This document shows, one piece after another, positions 33,222 through 45,312 of a stretch of 64,000 nt of DNA. The notes below the pieces were generated by a model, which did not search any database, was not told the DNA's origin, and saw nothing but the letters and a program-made list of their open reading frames with translations. Position 1 is the stretch's first letter, and each line of letters opens with the position of its first letter. The position numbers and the translations under genes are program-made. This stretch comes from Carallia brachiata (Eukaryota; Streptophyta; Magnoliopsida; Malpighiales; Rhizophoraceae), in contig JADCRB010000057.1 in NCBI GenBank assembly GCA_021464245.1, positions 920,948-984,947 on the forward strand. The letters run 5' to 3'.

Positions 33222-34056
33222 ATTGCGTACCTGATGGACGGATTGGCAGGAACGGATGCAGTACAGCAATTTGTGACTTTGTCCTCCTACTTTCGCGCCC
33301 TTGCCCCCGGTTCGAGTTTTCACTAATACATTTTAGTTATTGTTTTCCTTTTCTAGTTGGCTGGAGGCTTTTTACTTTTTTTTTTATTTTTTTTGTTTTT
33401 GCTTTCTTATTTTGGAGAGCCCTTTTTACTTTTCTTTTTTATTGGTTTTCCAAAGTTGCAATTCAAATCCATATTTTTCCTTTTTTTGGGTTTCTAGGTT
33501 TACAGTTTTGTTTTCTAAAATTAATTTCATTGATTTTTTTCATTAATTTCCAAAAATGTCTAGATAAACTTTTTCTTATTTTTATACTGTCTTTCATGAA
33601 ATATTTTATATTTAAGTAAAATAAATTATTACCAATGGAAATTTTAAAAAAAATCTAAAAACATGTTGTATACTTTAAACATATATTTATTTTAAATTGA
33701 CTTTAGTTTTTTTTTTTTGTCTAATGACTTTAATTTTTTATCAATTATAAAAATTACAGTAAAAAAAATTATTTTTTCTACGATAAATATCATAAAAAAT
33801 TATTATGCAATCAACTAAAAGATAAATAACTAAATAATTGAATGATTATTTATATAAAAAAACATATTTGATTACATAAAAAATTAAAAAGATAATTTTA
33901 AAATATTAAAACTCATATACTACAATTATAATGCTATTAGTAGAAAATAATTAATATATTTTTTTTTATATTTTATCGTATATATTGATTTTATTATCAT
34001 GTTTACACATACAAAATTTGCCCCCCCTAAAAATTTGTTCTAGATCCGTCCCTGCG
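33222..34056. other. A+T-rich spacer, probable repeat end at ~34020-34057
   Basis: No supported gene; short T-rich frames only. The stretch GCCCCCCTAAAAATTTGTTC and then TAGATCCGTCCCTG abuts the ankyrin-gene intron sequence (CGGATTGGCATAG). Its abruptness suggests the terminus of an inserted element or a recombination point. I could not find its partner end. Confidence 0.35.
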
Positions 34057-34158
34057 GATTGGCATAGATCTTTTCTATCTTTGTCATTTACTCGTGCTCT
34101 ACAATATTAGTATGAATTTACTGTTGTCATCTTTCAGAGTGATTTAGTTACTGAGTTG

Positions 34159-34812
34159 ATGTTTTCTCACGAATATTCCATTTATAAATTTACTCTGCAA
34201 GAAGTGGAAAAGGTTGTCCAACCATCATACAAAGAAATGAAAAATAAAGATGAAAAAACTCCAAGAGAGGTGCTTATTGAACAACACCATGAGTTAGTCG
34301 TGAAAGGCGAGGAATGGATGAAGAACACAGCTTCTTCTTACATGGTTGTCGCTGCACTCAGTACAATAGTTGCGTTTGCAGTAGCTTTTACCTTACCTGG
34401 TGGTAACACAAGCGATGGACTTCCAATTTTCTTGAATGGCATATCTTTTCTGATCTTTCCTATATCAAACGCATTGGCCCTTTTTGCTTCTTCTACCTCT
34501 GCCCTGATGTTTTTGAGTATACTTATGTCGCATTATTTGGAAGAAGATTTTCTTAGGGCATTGCCAATGAGGTTGTGTATTGGCTTTGTCACTCTCTTCC
34601 TTTCAATGGCATTCATGCTGGCAGCATTCAGCTCGACTCTTTATATAGTTCTTGTTCATCGGTTAAATTGGGTCGCAGCTCCAATTATCCTGCTAGTCTG
34701 CATACCATTGACACTATTTGCATTGTTGGAGTTCCCACTCTTTGTTGAAATAGTTCCCTCAACATTTGGTTCCAGCATTTTCCATCAACAAAGCAAAGAA
34801 ATTCTGTTTTAA
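34159..34812 (+). CDS. Solo PGG-domain protein, copy B (truncated ankyrin/PGG gene)
   Basis: Only the last part of intron 4 (from ~34057) and exon 5 of the ankyrin/PGG gene are present. The splice acceptor CTGCAG of the other copies reads CTGCAA here, and the former intron end stays open, giving an ATG frame of 217 residues (MFSHEYSIYKFTLQEVEK..., stop 34810-34812). It keeps the full PGG domain: KTPREVLIEQH, WMKNTASSYMVVAALST, FTLPGGNTSDG, and four hydrophobic segments, with no frameshift. The ankyrin repeats, and so the usual cytosolic interaction surface, are missing. The 3' flank matches the paralogs. It may be a pseudogene whose frame has not yet decayed, or a small membrane protein. No promoter is recognised, so expression is uncertain. 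Confidence 0.55.
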   Translation: MFSHEYSIYKFTLQEVEKVVQPSYKEMKNKDEKTPREVLIEQHHELVVKGEEWMKNTASSYMVVAALSTIVAFAVAFTLPGGNTSDGLPIFLNGISFLIFPISNALALFASSTSALMFLSILMSHYLEEDFLRALPMRLCIGFVTLFLSMAFMLAAFSSTLYIVLVHRLNWVAAPIILLVCIPLTLFALLEFPLFVEIVPSTFGSSIFHQQSKEILF

Positions 34813-35046
34813 GCTGATCTTGGAAATGTTTCTATATCAATAATATTTGTTGGATTATTGTACGTTAATGTTAGTGTACCTACTTGCTGCTTGTAACAAC
34901 AATATTTGATATTGTATATTACATTTGGTTGTTCTTGTGGTGGGTAATCAAGGCTTACCTATATGTTTATGGTATGTAGGTCAAAATATTTAACATTTTA
35001 TGTTCATGAGATTTTTGGATAGAACTTATGTAACACAGTAAGGTAA
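34813..35046. other. 3' flank of copy B
   Basis: AAATGTTTCTATATCAATAAT and the following ~100 bp match the 3' flanks of copies A and C. Beyond that it is unassigned A+T-rich sequence. Confidence 0.5.
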
Positions 35047-35057
35047 CTTAATTGTCA

Positions 35058-35247
35058 CCAACGATCGTTGGTGAAAGTGGAAAGGAACTTGACACCCTTT
35101 AAATAAGATCTCAAGTTCAAGTATTGTAAATAGAAAAAACAGCACTGGGAGAGTCGCCCCCAATATGAGTCTGACAGTGTTCGAATCAGATTAGTTGAGG
35201 CCCAATAAAGCATTCCAGATACTGAGGGAAGACCCAAAAAAAAAAAC
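35058..35247 (+). mobile_element. SINE, 190 bp, 11-bp TSD and A-tail
   Basis: Bounded by CTTAATTGTCA on both sides (35047-35057 and 35248-35258). It contains TGACACCCTTTAAATAAGAT and CTCAAGTTCAAGTATTG, resembling a decayed tRNA-type B box, then CACTGGGAGAGTCGCCCCC, and ends CCCAAAAAAAAAAAC. Organisation and size fit a tRNA-derived plant SINE. Confidence 0.7.
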
Positions 35248-35559
35248 CTTAATTGTCATTAAGAAGTTACAAGTTTGAATTACAGAAACAACTTCCATTA
35301 AGACTCATAGATATGATCATTCTACAGACTCACAATATATGCTCTTTTAACCTGTTCAATGGCATAGTGGGATAGATCATCATTGTGCACACCCATATGG
35401 CCATCTCTGTGAAGACCATTTGCTCAATATTAGGAATTCTTTGGCACTATTATACACAATATAGAGTACCCTTACTTGTTTAGTAATATTTCATGCTCAA
35501 CTCCAATGAGATTTCAATTTTTTGGCATTGTTTTCCCCCTTTTTTGATAAACCAATCAC

Positions 35560-36650
35560 ATTGTTGCTCACTACAGCTGGAAGTTGACTTGGAATATCCT
35601 CAGACAAGTTGGGGATTATTTGATTAAGGGCTGCTTGTATTAATGTTGACTTCTATATTTTTATAAATAAAAAAGGGAAAAGGCTAGGTAGGTACCTTAT
35701 GGTTAGCACAAAATGGTATACACAAAATTAACACGTAGAGATTTAGACCGTTAGTTCATAGAAAATATGTTAAATTTTTTTAAAAAATTAGATAAACTGT
35801 TAGATCAATTGTATATTTTTTATATATTACAAATTACGTAAATGCATAGTAATGACAATAACAATATTTCTAAACAGCTGACCTATATCATTCTTCTTCT
35901 TTTGTGGTGGAACTATATATTGATTTTGCGACTTTTTAGGCCCTTCGCCAGGACGGGGTCGATCGCGATGACCTTTTTTTTTTTTTTTCCTGAAGTTCAT
36001 TTCTGGAAAATAATATCCTACTATTTTATAATTTTTTCTTTATTTTTTCTTAACTTATGAATCATAAAAATTGTAGATAATATTATATGATATACTTATT
36101 TAATAAAACAATCACATTGTTGCTCACTTCAGCTGGAAGTTGACTTGGAATATCCTCACACAAGTTGGGGATTATTTGATTAAGGGCTGCTTAATTATAT
36201 TAATGTTGACTACTATATTTTTATAAATAAAAAGAAAAAAAGCTACGTAGGTACATAATGGTAGATATAAAGTTAGTACGTAAAGATCTAGACCGTAAGT
36301 TCGTAAAAAGTATATTGAATTTGAAAAAAAAAACAAATAAACTATTGGATCAATTGTGTGTGTCTACTGCATATTACAGAATACATAGATGCATAGTAAT
36401 GACAATAAAAAAGTTTCTAAACAGCTGATTTATATCATTCTTCTTCTTTTGTGGTGGACCTATACATTGATTTTCCGATTTTTTAGGCCCTTCTCCAGGA
36501 CGGGGTCGATCGTCGATGACTATTTTTTTTCCTGAAGTTCATTTCTGGAAAATAATATCCTACTATTTTATAATTATTTATTTATTTTTTCTTAACTTAT
36601 GAATCATAAAAATTGTAGATAATATTTATATGATATACTTATTTGCATTC
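35560..36650 (+). repeat. Tandem duplication, two ~544-bp units
   Basis: AATCACATTGTTGCTCACT at ~35563 recurs at ~36107. Both units share GCTGGAAGTTGACTTGGAAT, GTTGGGGATTATTTGATTAA, CATTCTTCTTCTTTTGTGG, GGACGGGGTCGATCG and TGAAGTTCATTTCTGGAAAA. The units differ by scattered substitutions and small indels. No reading frame is conserved between the two; noncoding. Confidence 0.9.
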
Positions 36651-37194
36651 CAACGAAAATGCTTATCAGTGCTGTGAAATTAAATCTCTAATCCAAGCCT
36701 AAAAACTTTAATTGAAATTTTAATTTTGTTAATTAGATTAAAGAGAAGCAAAATATTTAGGCATTCAATTAAGAAGATGAAAAGAAAGAGCTCAAAGTCA
36801 AAAACATGTTAATTCCAGATCGGAATTTAGGATTTTCATTAATATGTTTCGCCTAGCTCAACTGTATTGTAAAAAAAAATAAAAAATAAAAACTTTCTGA
36901 GTTATTCTCCCTCCTTCTGTCTCTCTGTCTCTTCCTCACTCAACTAAGCAAGAGGGGAAAAAGAAAAAAAAAATAAAGGTACCATAAAAGAATCAAGGAA
37001 AAAAATGGAATGAACCTCTGAGCCCTCTTTTGTCGCCGTTGCGTGCGCCGGGCTAGCTGCTTGAAAGTTGCAACTCTTGTGCATATAGGATAGTTGTATT
37101 GTAACGATGTTGAATTTATACTTTTATAAAGGATTGTTCGTATGAAGTCCCAATTGTATTGTATCCAAGTAAAATAGAATTTAAAGATTCTTAG
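36651..37194. other. No gene seen
   Basis: A+T-rich sequence with a short less biased stretch at ~37010-37080 (CCTCTTTTGTCGCCGTTGCG). No motif assigned. Confidence 0.4.
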
Positions 37195-38062
37195 ATTCCT
37201 TAAGATCAATTATTTTCTTCTAGGATGCATGTGCTTCTTCTATTTTCACATTAGAGACGTATTAGACCATTAACAATAGAATAAGATAGTTAGCCCTAGT
37301 ATCATAATTCATAAACCCCATAATTTAATTCAAAACGAAAAAAATAGAGTCTGAAACTTTGAAATAAGAGTTTTAAGTTCTTAACTAATAGGGTGTTTTT
37401 AAGATTAATTTTTTCTGATCATCCTCTTTTTTTTTTTTTCTAATGTGTCTTTTGAGATGCATTTATCTGTGTTTCGTTATCATTTGCTATTGTGACTATT
37501 GATTTCGCCACTTCTAGGACCATCAAAGGCGGAGCCAATGGCTTAATTTTGTTTATTTTAACTAACCTCGTAGATTTAAATAAAGGTTAGTGACAGCTGG
37601 TATTGATAGACCACCTAAAAAGAATAAGAAAAATTGCCATGACTTTGTGCTTTCACGTTTTGTGTTATGTTTTTTTCCCCTTTTTTTTTTTTGTCTTTTC
37701 TATTCGTTTGCTGCCCTTAAGGTAAGGATATTCTGATTCTCTGTTACATACCCACCAAACCTAAATCCTATGTCCAATGATATTAGAACCGCATTCCTCT
37801 GCATTAGCTTCATATATTTAAAATTCTATTATTAAAGAGTGTTCCTAACAAAGATGTCCAAATTCTAACTTTGTTTAACAAGAAAAACTATTCTTTTGTC
37901 TTGTGTTTTTAGTGCAATTAATTGAAACATTCTTTTTAGAATTTTTTGACTATGTGTTTAGTTTCAGTAGCTCTATTCTTTTTTTCTGGTGGTTTTCGGC
38001 CTCTCTTATGATAGAGAACAAAAAGAACCCGAGAAAAGGTGCTAAAATTAGACTAAAGGTTC

Positions 38063-38095
<33 letters not shown>

Positions 38096-39057
38096 TTCCA
38101 GTGATGAAAAATTTAATCCTAACTTCGTTTGCATATAAAACTGATTCATTTTTCAAAGGGATGAGCAAATGGTTATGGTCGCCCCTCAACATAACCCGTT
38201 CATGTATGGTCTCACCATAACTCAAAGGTTAGGGTACATGGTGAGGCAATCAGATCACAGGGTATATACCATGTATATCCTATAATTTTGTATTATATTT
38301 TCTTCAAAATATTTATACATTTTGATTAATGTAAATTGGATAGTATGGATTAAGTAAAAGATGCAAATGTTTGAATAGTAAAATAAAAATAAAATGAAAA
38401 AATGAAAAAAAAAAAAAGAGGAATTTATCTTTTTTTTTTAATCTTATCTTTGTAAGATAATTTTTAAGCAACTCAGATACAATAGGATTGTAGGGTAAAA
38501 ACTTTTTGATGGTGTAGTGTATACCTTTACCATACAAGACGACAACCATGCTCTTCCCTTTTTTTTTTTTCCTTTATAATTGTTGAGTGAACTTTTTTTT
38601 TTTCTTTACAGAAATTTTGATTTGTTATACACCAGTAGTAACACAGACATAAAAAAAATAACAAATTCATTGAATTGAAAAGGATAGTAAAATAATTAGT
38701 CTCAAACATTTAATATATTATTTTCCCTACGAGTTTCTAGAAATTGGAATCGTTCTAAATTATCAATGCCCTAATTTACTTAAGAGGCATGTGAAAAGTT
38801 TTGGTATCAACAAAGTCTCGCCAATCTGTTAACCATTGTGTTGTGCATACAAGCTGACCTATACAATTAAAAAATATTTGTGGCAGCAAGCCCTAAATAT
38901 TTTAAGAAGAAAGAAAAAAAAGAAAGACTCCGTACTCCTCTTTTATAAAAAATGACTCTGTACCAGCACAAGTAGCTAGTAAATCTAGATATATGCATAT
39001 ATATTAGCTCCATCACATTGCGAAATCGGAGAAATTGAGATAAATTGGCCAAAGAAG
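37195..39057 (+). promoter_or_regulatory. Upstream region of ankyrin/PGG copy C
   Basis: Shares with the other ankyrin copies the GATGCAT..TATCATTTGCTATTGTGAC-like and CCCTTAAGGTAAGGAT blocks. Shares with copy D's upstream GACAGCTGGTATTGATAGA and ATGGTCTCACCATAACTCA. A (TTA)n run lies at 38064-38095. TATATGCATATATATTAG at ~38990 is a possible TATA region ~65 bp before the start codon. Two strong inverted A+T tracts make exact promoter assignment unsafe. Confidence 0.45.
38064..38095 (+). repeat. (TTA)n microsatellite
   Basis: About ten uninterrupted TTA units upstream of copy C. Confidence 0.9.
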
Positions 39058-42000
39058 ATGGGTATGCGATGTTGTTTTTATCTTTTTTCTTACATGAATT
39101 TGTAAATGTTAATCTTGGTTCTACTTAAGTTAATGGGATTAATTTTTCATGCTTGTGTGATCTACATATATTCGTGCAGGATCGGGGGTGGAGGTGAACA
39201 AGGACTTCATATACTACTTACCATTGTACAAGGATGTAATAAAAGGGGATTGGAAAAGTACAAAGAAGGCTTTTGCCAACGACTCAACTGCAAAAACTGC
39301 CGGCATAACTTCCTACAGTGATACTCCACTTCACCTGGCGGTCCGGACAGGTGCGTCCGTACAATACATCAGGAACTTGGTGGACATGATGTCCGAGTCT
39401 GAACTCGAAATCTTGGACGGGAACAATGACACAGCTCTCCATTGCTCGGCTATCGTGGGTTACACGGAAGCTGCCAAGATTTTGGTGGAGAAGAACCCTA
39501 GATTGACACAGTTTCGAGGGTTGCACAACAAGACCCCAGTTCACTGGGCGGCTAGGTATGCCCACAAAGATACTCTTTGGTTTCTTCTGTTGGCCACGCG
39601 CCGTCACGATCCAACTCCTCTCACCGGCCAAAGCGGTGTCATGCTTCTCAATTCCATCATCATTGCAGAGTTCTATGGTTGGTACAAATCCTTCCTCTCT
39701 TTATATCTTATTTGCTAATATTTGCCCTTTGAATTTTTATTCAATTAAGCGAATGGATTGTCGTGGAAAATGAAGACCAGGCACAAAGTTTTCGTTTTTT
39801 TTTTTTAAAATTCTGAACGGAACTAGGTTGAAAGACTTTGACTTCAATAATAAAGAGGTGCAATCGTTTTTATTTTTCCTTTGCATCTATTCTTAACTTG
39901 TTCCTTCTTACCGTTAGTTTGTACATTTATATGGATCAGTAATCAAAAATTGTTTATCTGCTGATTTTTTATGCTTTGATTGTTGTTTGGAATGAAAAAA
40001 AGATTAATAATTTTTGCAACAAAACTAACAACATTTGCTATAAAAAAATAATAACTTTTAATTTCTGTTGAAAAAGCTATCAGACTTGTTTCGTTTAAAA
40101 TACTAATCGAAGCACTAAAAATTGAAATATGTATTGGTTCTCGCTGTGCATGTATATATACACATTCTCATGCCTTGCATTGTCGAAGCACGTCTCCATA
40201 TAAACATATATTTGTTTCGCTAGAACTAAATTAAATTCTTGCGTTTATTGGTATAATTACATTTATTTTGTGAATTGCCAAGTTCTTTGCAGATGCATTG
40301 GCATGTGTTCAGACAAAATGATTCGTTTTGGTTTTGAGGAATCAGGGAAGTATTTTATTTATTGAGAAGAGAAAAATACCTGGATAGGCTTGTAAGTAAT
40401 ATAGCCCATTCAGTCCAACCTCTCTCAACAAGACAAGACAGGGAACTAGATGTACATTCAAACTCAAACAAAAGACAAAAGAGTTCGCTAACTTTGCTAT
40501 ATAAGTCCTAGAACTCAGCATAATTTAAAATACGCCGAACAAAATCAAATAGTCTTTCAAAGGACAACCCAATGGTCAAAAGTTAGGATTTTATTCTAAA
40601 AATTGTAAGTTCCTGAAAAGCGGGTGTGATATTTACAGGAAGGAGAGAGCTACACCCCATTAATAGCTGGCCAATGAGATCAAAAAAGAAGAAAAAAACC
40701 CAATAAAATCAAAGAGAGAGACTTTGAGAGTTGCCAATCTTTAGAATTGATTTCATCTTTTCCTTTTGTTTAATTTTTTTCCGAAATATATACTATCTAG
40801 ATTGATGCCAAATAATACTTTTTTTTTATGCTAATTGTAGGAATCAAATTTAGAATTAATTTCATGTGGTACTAATATTTTTCCATGTTTAATTCATGCA
40901 CTATGCAATGAGGTAACTAATTGTTAGCTCGTACCTTTCGTTTTTCCAATTGGTACATGTAAGTATACGAAACCAACGATTATTTTTTTAACAGTGTATA
41001 ATTTTTGTTTTGAACAGATTTTTTTTTTTTTTTTTGGGACAGATGAAACCAATGAATTATGTAAAATGATTTTTTTTTGTTGGGATTGGATAGGTTATCT
41101 TGTATTGGCTGGGGCGTAGAAGTTTTGAATCAATTTTGGGTTGTTTTGTACACATCAGAATGGTTTCAGATCTGTACATGCTTTTGCTTAATGAATGATG
41201 ACGTCGTCTCAGTTCACATAGAATTAAAGTTCAGTTAATTAGAGCCTAATAATGTATTTTACCTGTAATGGCTTAATTATTCATTAATATGATCTCATTG
41301 ATTCTGTTTTTTCCTTTTTTTTTTTTTTTTTGGTTTCGCATGAGCAGATGTGGCTATTTATTTACTAAAGTGGTATCCTGACTTAGCAATTCAGCGAGAT
41401 GATGAAAGATGCACTGCCTTATACCAACTGGCACTAAAGCCTCGCACGTTTTTTAGTGGAAGCAAACTTGGATTTTTTCAGCGGCTGTTGTATAAATGTA
41501 TGTATCAAAATTTTGTCAAACTAATTTGATATAAAAGTGAAATTTTAAATATAAAATTTTAAATGGACCATATACATCATGTATATTCATTCATTTAAAT
41601 TTGACATGTCTTATTCAATCTTTCCACACGTTGACATTGTCGTGGTGTAGATAACACCTAATTCATAATGACACGGCATGTGGGGTTGCATTTTACTGTA
41701 ATATTTTATGAAAATTTTTCAATATTACCCATTTAAAACTTCTTTTACAGTCGTACTTTTCATTAATTTCATACAATCATCTTGTTTATCTATCTTAATT
41801 TTTGTAGGTGTTTCGGTGCAAAATGTTAGTGTTTGTCGCAAAGAGGACCTGGAGAATCCTAAATATGACCTACAAGAACCTTGGAAATTCGGATTTTTGA
41901 AACATGTATACAACACAAAGCTGAAGCATCAGCAAGCTGTTGAACTCACCAAAATGTTGTGCGCAGAGATTATAAAAACAAGGGCTTTGATAAACGAGAG

Positions 42001-43217
42001 TTTGTTATCAAGTCCAATTATAACAGCTGCCAGGTTGGGGATTTATGAGTTGGTGATAGAGATCATCAAGGCCTTTCCTGATGCGATCTGGAGTTGGGAC
42101 GTAAATAACCATCGATACATTTTCCACTTAGCAGTCCTATACCGCAAAGAGAGAGTGTACAATATTGTACATCAAATGAGTTTGCAAAAGCATTATGTGA
42201 TGTCGTACCAAGACATACATGGAAATAACATCTTACATCTAGCAGCCATGTTGGAGCCATCAAATAGGATTGCTGGCGCGGCACTCCAAATGCAACGTGA
42301 ATTGCAATGGTTCAAGGTTATGTCCATCTCACTCCCTCACCTTTCATTGATAAGTTATCAAAGTTTTTGCCATTGTGTGTCTAGAGTTCGAATCTCACAT
42401 GTGACAATTAACATATAGACAGATTGGCATAGATCTTTTCTATCTTTATCTTTTACTCGTAGTTAACAATATTAGTATTAATTGGTTGTGGTCATCTTAC
42501 ACCGTGATTTTGCCACTGATTTGATGGTTTTTCATGAATATTGAAGGAGGGATTGCTAACAAGATCTCTATCATTGTCTTTTTCCACTATAAATTTACTC
42601 TGCAGGAAGTAAAAAAGATTGTCCAACCATCATACAAAGAAATGAAAAATAATGACGGAAAAACTCCAAGAGAGGTGTTTACTGAACAACACCGTGAGTT
42701 AGTCATAAAAGGCGAGGAATGGATGAAGAACACAGCTTCTTCCTACACAGTTGTCGCTGCGCTTATTACAACAATTGTGTTTGCAGCGGCTTTTACCTTA
42801 CCTGGTGGTAACACAAGCGATGGAGTTCCAATTTTCTTGAATGACTTATCTTTTCTAATCTTTGCCATATCAAACGCATTGGCCCTTTTTGCTTCTGCTA
42901 CTTCTGTCCTGATGTTTTTAGGGATACTCACATCACGCTATTCGGAGGAAGATTTCCTGAGGGCACTGCCAATGAGATTGTGTATTGGCCTTTTTGCTCT
43001 CTTCCTTGCAATAGCATTCATGCTGGCAGCATTCAGCTCGTCTCTTCATATAGTTCTTGTTCGTCGGTTAAATTGGGTCGCAGCTCCAATCATCCTGCTT
43101 GCCTGTATACCATTGGTATTGTTTGCGTTTCTGCAATTCCCACTCCTTGTTGAAATAGTTTCCTCAACATTTGGGCCTAGCATTTTCCATCAACAAAGCA
43201 AAGAAATTGTGTACTAA
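39058..43217 (+). CDS. Ankyrin-repeat/PGG-domain membrane protein, copy C (intact)
   Basis: Exons 39058-39061 (ATGG), 39180-39677, 41348-41497, 41808-42316 and 42606-43217 join in phase to 590 residues; every junction is GT-AG. It starts MGSGVEVNKDFIYYLPLYKD. Ankyrin repeats are TPLHLAVRTGAS, TALHCSAIVGYTEAAK, TPVHWAARYAHKDTLW and, in exon 4, ITAARLGIYELVIE, FHLAVLYRKERVYN and NNILHLAAMLEP. Exon 5 is the PGG domain with TPREVFTEQH, WMKNTASSYTVVAALITT, PGG at ~453-455 and four hydrophobic segments, ending SKEIVY. It is the closest to a canonical member in this cluster and the best reference for the others. ITN1/ACD6-type proteins sit in membranes with the ankyrin part in the cytosol; the specific role here is not known. 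The four-base first exon sits in good start context (AAGAAGATGG) and is conserved in A and D. Confidence 0.88.
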
Positions 43218-44714
43218 GCTGACCTCAGGCTGAAATGTTTCTATATCAATAATATTTGGTGGATTATTGTCTGCCTACTACTTGTAACATCAATGTTTGA
43301 TGTCGTAAATTGGATGCATTAGGGCTAGTTGTCGTTAAGACTTTTTTTTTCATTGCAGATAACATTCTATTCAAAGCATCCTGATTTAGTACTTTCTTAT
43401 TCTTGGTATCACTGCGTCTGCGAGTGATTTGATTTAGTTGTCATATATCCACAATCCACCTTATACAAAGTGCCAAATGAAACTTTGTTTTCTTTTTTCC
43501 TTTTTCGTATTGTATGTTGGTGTTGGGCCAGTTTATATGTGAAAAAAATGTTTCCTAAAAGCGGAGATTTAAGAATTTTATGTATAATTATCTTATTATA
43601 ATTTAGATGATCCACACATTCTTTCAAACCATATGCACACATGCACAATTTGTCTAAACAACAGTAGCTTCGCCCTTCCGCAATCCGGCTAATGCTTCAG
43701 TAGAATCCTCTGCCCCTTCCTCGACCGCTTCAGTTCAATCCTCAGTTCCCTCTTGCCTGGACATGTGAACATGGCAACGAGCAAGGCGCGGTTCAATTCG
43801 AGTGCTTCCAGCTTTTCCTTCAATGCAATGATTTTCTCTTTGACTGCCTCTGAATCAATTTTTATTCGGGAAATTTATACCAGACATAGTAAACCATGCT
43901 TTAATTGCAAAATACACGCCATCTTATCAGAATTTATGGAAAACATATTACAATTACAATGTAATAAAAAAAACCTACTTTGTTAACTCACCGTTAGTAA
44001 ATGTTTGATTGGGTCATTTTAGGTTCATGTCATTTCGGTCAGATTACTTATGAATCAAATTATTTTCATGTCATTTTGAGTTGAGTCACTTCGAATTCAG
44101 GTCGGATTCGGATCAATTTACGTGTTGATCACGTCGTCAAAATGATAACGTGACATTTTTTTATTAAAAATTTTGAAAATTTCAAAAATTTTAAAAATTT
44201 TGCTAAAAATTCTTAAAAAATCAAAGATAATTATAAGATCAAAAAATAATTTAAGAAATTTTTTTTAAAACATTCTAAAAGTTCAAAATAAAATTTAAAA
44301 CTGTATAAAAATCTCAAAATATTCTTAAAAAATTTATAATTAAAATTTATATTAAAAATATTAGAATCTATAATTTTTATAGCACAAAATATGCTAAATT
44401 ATTTTTATTTTATCTTTTTGTTCCGTTAAAGAAAAAAAGCTCGGGTCAGACGAGTCATTCGGGTCGGATTCGAGTCTGACCTAAAATTTTCGAGTCATTT
44501 CGAATTCGAGTTATTTCGAATTAAGCTATTCTTTAAATCATGTTCGAATCGTATTTTTTTGGACAGATTCAGGTCAACCAATCGGATCGGGTCAAATTTT
44601 GACACATCTAACAACAACGAAGCAATTTGTGCAAAAAATTTACATGTTTATGAAAAAGCAACACAGTAAGGGATGTTATTTAGTCACCAAGATATATGTT
44701 CCTGATCAAAACAT
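43218..44714. other. 3' flank of copy C and A+T-rich spacer
   Basis: 43218-43330 matches the 3' flanks of the other PGG copies. 44000-44600 holds scattered GGGTC/TCGGGTC and ATTTCGA motifs (GGTCATTTTAGG, CATTCGGGTCGGATTCGAG), a kind of degenerate dispersed repeat common in plant genomes, around a very A+T-rich core. No intact gene. Confidence 0.45.
43689..43862 (-). pseudogene. Unidentified coding-like fragment
   Basis: Read on the minus strand, ~55 codons give SEAVKEKIIALKEKLEALEL then NRALLVAMFTCPGKRELR, ending in TAG at 43689-43691. The first half has a heptad-like charged/leucine pattern suggesting a coiled coil. It is markedly less A+T-rich than its surroundings. Family not recognised; likely a displaced exon fragment. 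Confidence 0.35.
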
Positions 44715-45142
44715 TATGGAGGTGTTTGTTTAAGGAAAAAGTTGGATGGGAATGGGAATCAACTAACTTTTTCCCATTGTTTACATTTAGTTTCTAAAAA
44801 AACGATTCTCATTCTCTTAAAAAGAGGAATGTGATTCCCATAATAAGGGGAATCCTGATTCCCTTATACTTATCGTTAATGATTCTTATTGACTATTACT
44901 GTCAGCCTAATAACACGTTAACAGAAAAAAAATCTCTCCAACAAATATAAACCCATCAAAATCTCTGCAACGGGATGATAGGAATTTACAACGTAAATCA
45001 TCTGAAATTCTCAACTAATCTAGAGAAATCCTCAACAAAAATTCACAAAAATCCTATAAATAGGAGCAGTTCCTTGTAGAACCAGCCATACTGTCAAAGG
45101 AGGAAGAGCAATATCATTTCAATGTCTGGTGGTAAGTGTTAC

Positions 45143-45312
45143 TTGTTGTTTTTTCCTTTTGATTTTCAACAATTTTTCTTCCTTTTTTACTTTTCTGTTC
45201 AGAACAACTCATCTTCTTTTGATAAAATAATTGTTGTGTTTTCCTTTTGATTTTCAGCTATTTTTTCTTCCTTGTTTACTTTTCTGTTCAGAACAACTCA
45301 TCTTCTTTTGAA
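45143..45312 (+). repeat. 88-bp tandem duplication inside the Harbinger 5' region
   Basis: TTCCTTTTGATTTTCA and CTTTTCTGTTCAGAACAACT followed by CATCTTCTTTTGA occur twice, with starts at ~45143 and ~45231. It lies just after ATGTCTGGTG/GTAAGTG (45122-45137), which could be a short first coding exon with a donor site; that is tentative. Confidence 0.8.

Noticed and set aside
36940..37209. 89-codon minus-strand frame with a hydrophobic C-terminus
   Set aside because: Low-complexity composition, no start context or homologous counterpart; treated as chance.
44000..44600. Clustered GGGTC motifs as a regulatory array
   Set aside because: Irregular spacing and the look of a degenerate dispersed plant repeat; no gene depends on it.
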